Assembly (NCBI GenBank): GCA_028023455.1 | Contig: JAQFVV010001082.1 | Span: 1-64,000, forward strand | DNA length: 64,000 nt | Origin: Epiperipatus broadwayi | Taxonomy: Eukaryota > Onychophora > Udeonychophora > Euonychophora > Peripatidae | Direction: 5' to 3' | Shown: positions 62,297 to 64,000 of the stretch, in pieces | Numbering within the stretch: position 1 is the first letter of the stretch | How the letters are laid out: each line of letters opens with the position of its first letter | The notes under the pieces: generated by a model | What the model was told of the DNA's origin: nothing | Databases searched by the model: none | The model's input: only the letters and a program-made list of their open reading frames with translations | Program-made: the position numbers and the translations under genes

Positions 62297-63090
62297 GTAT
62301 TTATATATTGGACTATTTCCATCAACTAATATTAAGTATTCAATGTCTTTTCGAAAAATTTAACTTTATTTTAAATTTTCACATTATATTCAACTGTTAA
62401 TCATTGCACACGGGTTAGTATGCATTACGTTTCAAAATGCATTATTTTTATCTTTTTTTTAGGTGTTACTAATCTGACTAGTGACAGTACGTGCTAACAT
62501 GGGAATTAAATCTGGAGCCTTTCGTTTTTGAATATTAAATTTCCCTCTCTTCTTCAGATTTTGCTATTTAACCAGTGAAAGTACTAGTATGGAAATCTAA
62601 CCTGGAACCTTACATTGTTACATATTTAATTTTAAGGTAAAGCTCTACCCAATTGATCCATCTTTCCAAAGACAAGAGTCGATAGAAATTTCCTATACTT
62701 ATCTATGGAGGTTCCTCCTGATTTCTTCACTTTTTCTTAAGAGCAACGTTTGTTAGTGGTTTCCATACATATATCCATAGATAAGTATCTGAAAGTTCTA
62801 CTGACTGGTGCCTTTGTCAAGATGGTTAAGTTGGCTAGAGCTTTACCCTAAAATTCAATATTCAAGAATCTGAGGGTCCAGGTTCTATTCCCATGTTAAT
62901 ACTGTCACTGGTCAGGCCAGCAACACCTGAAGAAGAGTGGAGAGTAAAACCTCTTGAAGCGTTATGCATATACTAACCTGTATTCTATTATTAACTGTTG
63001 AATGTAATTTGAAAATTTAAATAGGTATTTTTTCTCAAAGTCATTCAATATTTAATATTATACGATGGAAATAGTCCAATATATAAATAC
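62297..63090. mobile_element. 794-bp inverted-repeat element with tandem right end
   Basis: Perfect 27-bp inverted ends (62297-62323 and 63064-63090), with weaker complementarity for hundreds of bases inward. Internal motifs such as acctgaagaagagtgg and tgttatgcata-like sequence recur inverted. The right-end portion is tandemly repeated once (62972-63135 and 63136-63299, period 164). No ORF is seen. The inner arms, with blocks such as aagctctaccc and gggtaaagct, also fold on each other. Confidence 0.65.
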
Positions 63091-63299
63091 CACTAAACTA
63101 CCATAATCACAAGCTTCAGTAAAGCATCAAGGTATACTAACCAAATGCTATTACTAACAGCTGAATGTAATTTAAAATTTAAATAAAGTTATTTTTTTTC
63201 TAAAAGACATTCACTACTTAATATGAAAAGATGAAAATAATCCAATATATAAATGTAACTAAAATACCACTATTACAAACCTTCAGTAAAATATCAAGA

Positions 63300-64000
63300 C
63301 ACGATTCTTTAAATATCCACTTAAAATATATAACGCAATTTTCTTTCACGACTATAATTTATCAATATATGCTATACTCAAAAATGGACAATATAATTTA
63401 CATAAATTCAAATAAACTTACGCCTATATAAACATATAAACCCTATTACGCATATATTAATACTGTGAATATAAGGACATATTTCGCCCTCGAAAGCCAT
63501 AAGCCTCCATAAGTACAAAGTCAATATAATATTAATATAGCATGCAAGCGCAGATATTGACAAATATCCAAAATCAAACTGAAAAATACATATTTTTGTC
63601 AGTTTAATTTCATATGTATTTCAAATCTAGCATTACAAATTTATCTAGCTATTGTTAAATATAGATAAGACAAGCATTATTAGTAGTCTGATTAGTACCC
63701 TTGTTATAAAAGCAACAAATATTAACATGGTGGATTCATTTATTCGCAAACATATTTTGACCACTTTTAAAATTAGATCATTATGATTCAAATAATTTTG
63801 TATTTACGACCTTAAATCGTATGGTTACATGTGAAATTATCCATGTGACACTCATCCTTTATAGTTTAGGGGAAAAACTGAAATGAGTTCAGCATCGCAT
63901 TGGAAGATTTACAAACATCCTATGATCAGTTCATGCACATTATTTATATTCTGATAAAATGATTTTTAGAAAGTTCACCATTCAATAACACAACATTTAA
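63300..64000. other. No gene found
   Basis: AT-rich sequence downstream of the peptide gene. No supported feature. Confidence 0.4.

Noticed and set aside
62920-62985. Possible hammerhead ribozyme (CUGAAGA, AGAG/CUCU stem, GAAG) in the 62.3-63.1-kb element
   Set aside because: The core looks right and the mirror arm even has GAAAC, but I could not pair helices I and III around a cleavable NUH triplet in either arm.

Overview
This is very AT-rich nuclear DNA from an invertebrate animal. The evidence is spliceosomal splice sites, RTE-type LINEs, a ZBED/hAT transposon relic, Ty3/gypsy-like relics, many (TA)n tracts and gene sparsity. I cannot name the phylum from sequence alone; mollusc or chelicerate would fit the repeat style and the cysteine-rich peptide, but this is a guess.

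The only host gene I can support uses the two edges of the window. A signal-peptide exon (CDS 162-248, perfect CAG|GTAAGA donor) and a final cysteine-rich exon (61700-61825, T-rich tract plus AG acceptor, stop, then AATAAA 24 bases later) share strand and splice phase. Together they predict a 70-residue secreted peptide with eight cysteines in a C-C-CC-CC-C-C order. If they belong together, nearly the whole window is one 61.5-kb intron filled with mobile DNA.

Layout of the intron: a 384-bp foldback element (378-761); twin hairpins with identical loops (3345-3441); a decayed 8.3-kb Ty3/gypsy-like element with ~1.8-kb LTRs (4961-13217); a TA-flanked foldback element carrying a decayed hammerhead ribozyme motif (13307-13823); a decayed plus-strand LINE split by a small tRNA-like SINE with a 16-bp target-site duplication (15220-17570); a foldback cluster with a conserved hammerhead-core-like hairpin (17960-19735); mostly featureless DNA to 28 kb; two ~1.8-kb LTR-like direct repeats around gag and integrase remnants (28464-36107); a perfect 137-bp palindrome (36305-36441); a hAT/ZBED relic (39780-41220); two nested minus-strand LINE copies (43190-47625); a frameshifted host-like coding fragment (48322-48543); a nearly full-length RTE-like LINE with an intact 985-codon ORF (52280-55577); further LINE fragments (57446-59510); a tandem ~328-bp repeat with a well-formed type I hammerhead ribozyme motif (59725-60567); and a 794-bp inverted-repeat element (62297-63090) beyond the last exon.

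The most notable points are the split cysteine-rich peptide gene, the retrozyme-like hammerhead repeat, the perfect palindrome, and the LINE whose open ORF has FADN instead of FADD at the reverse-transcriptase active site.
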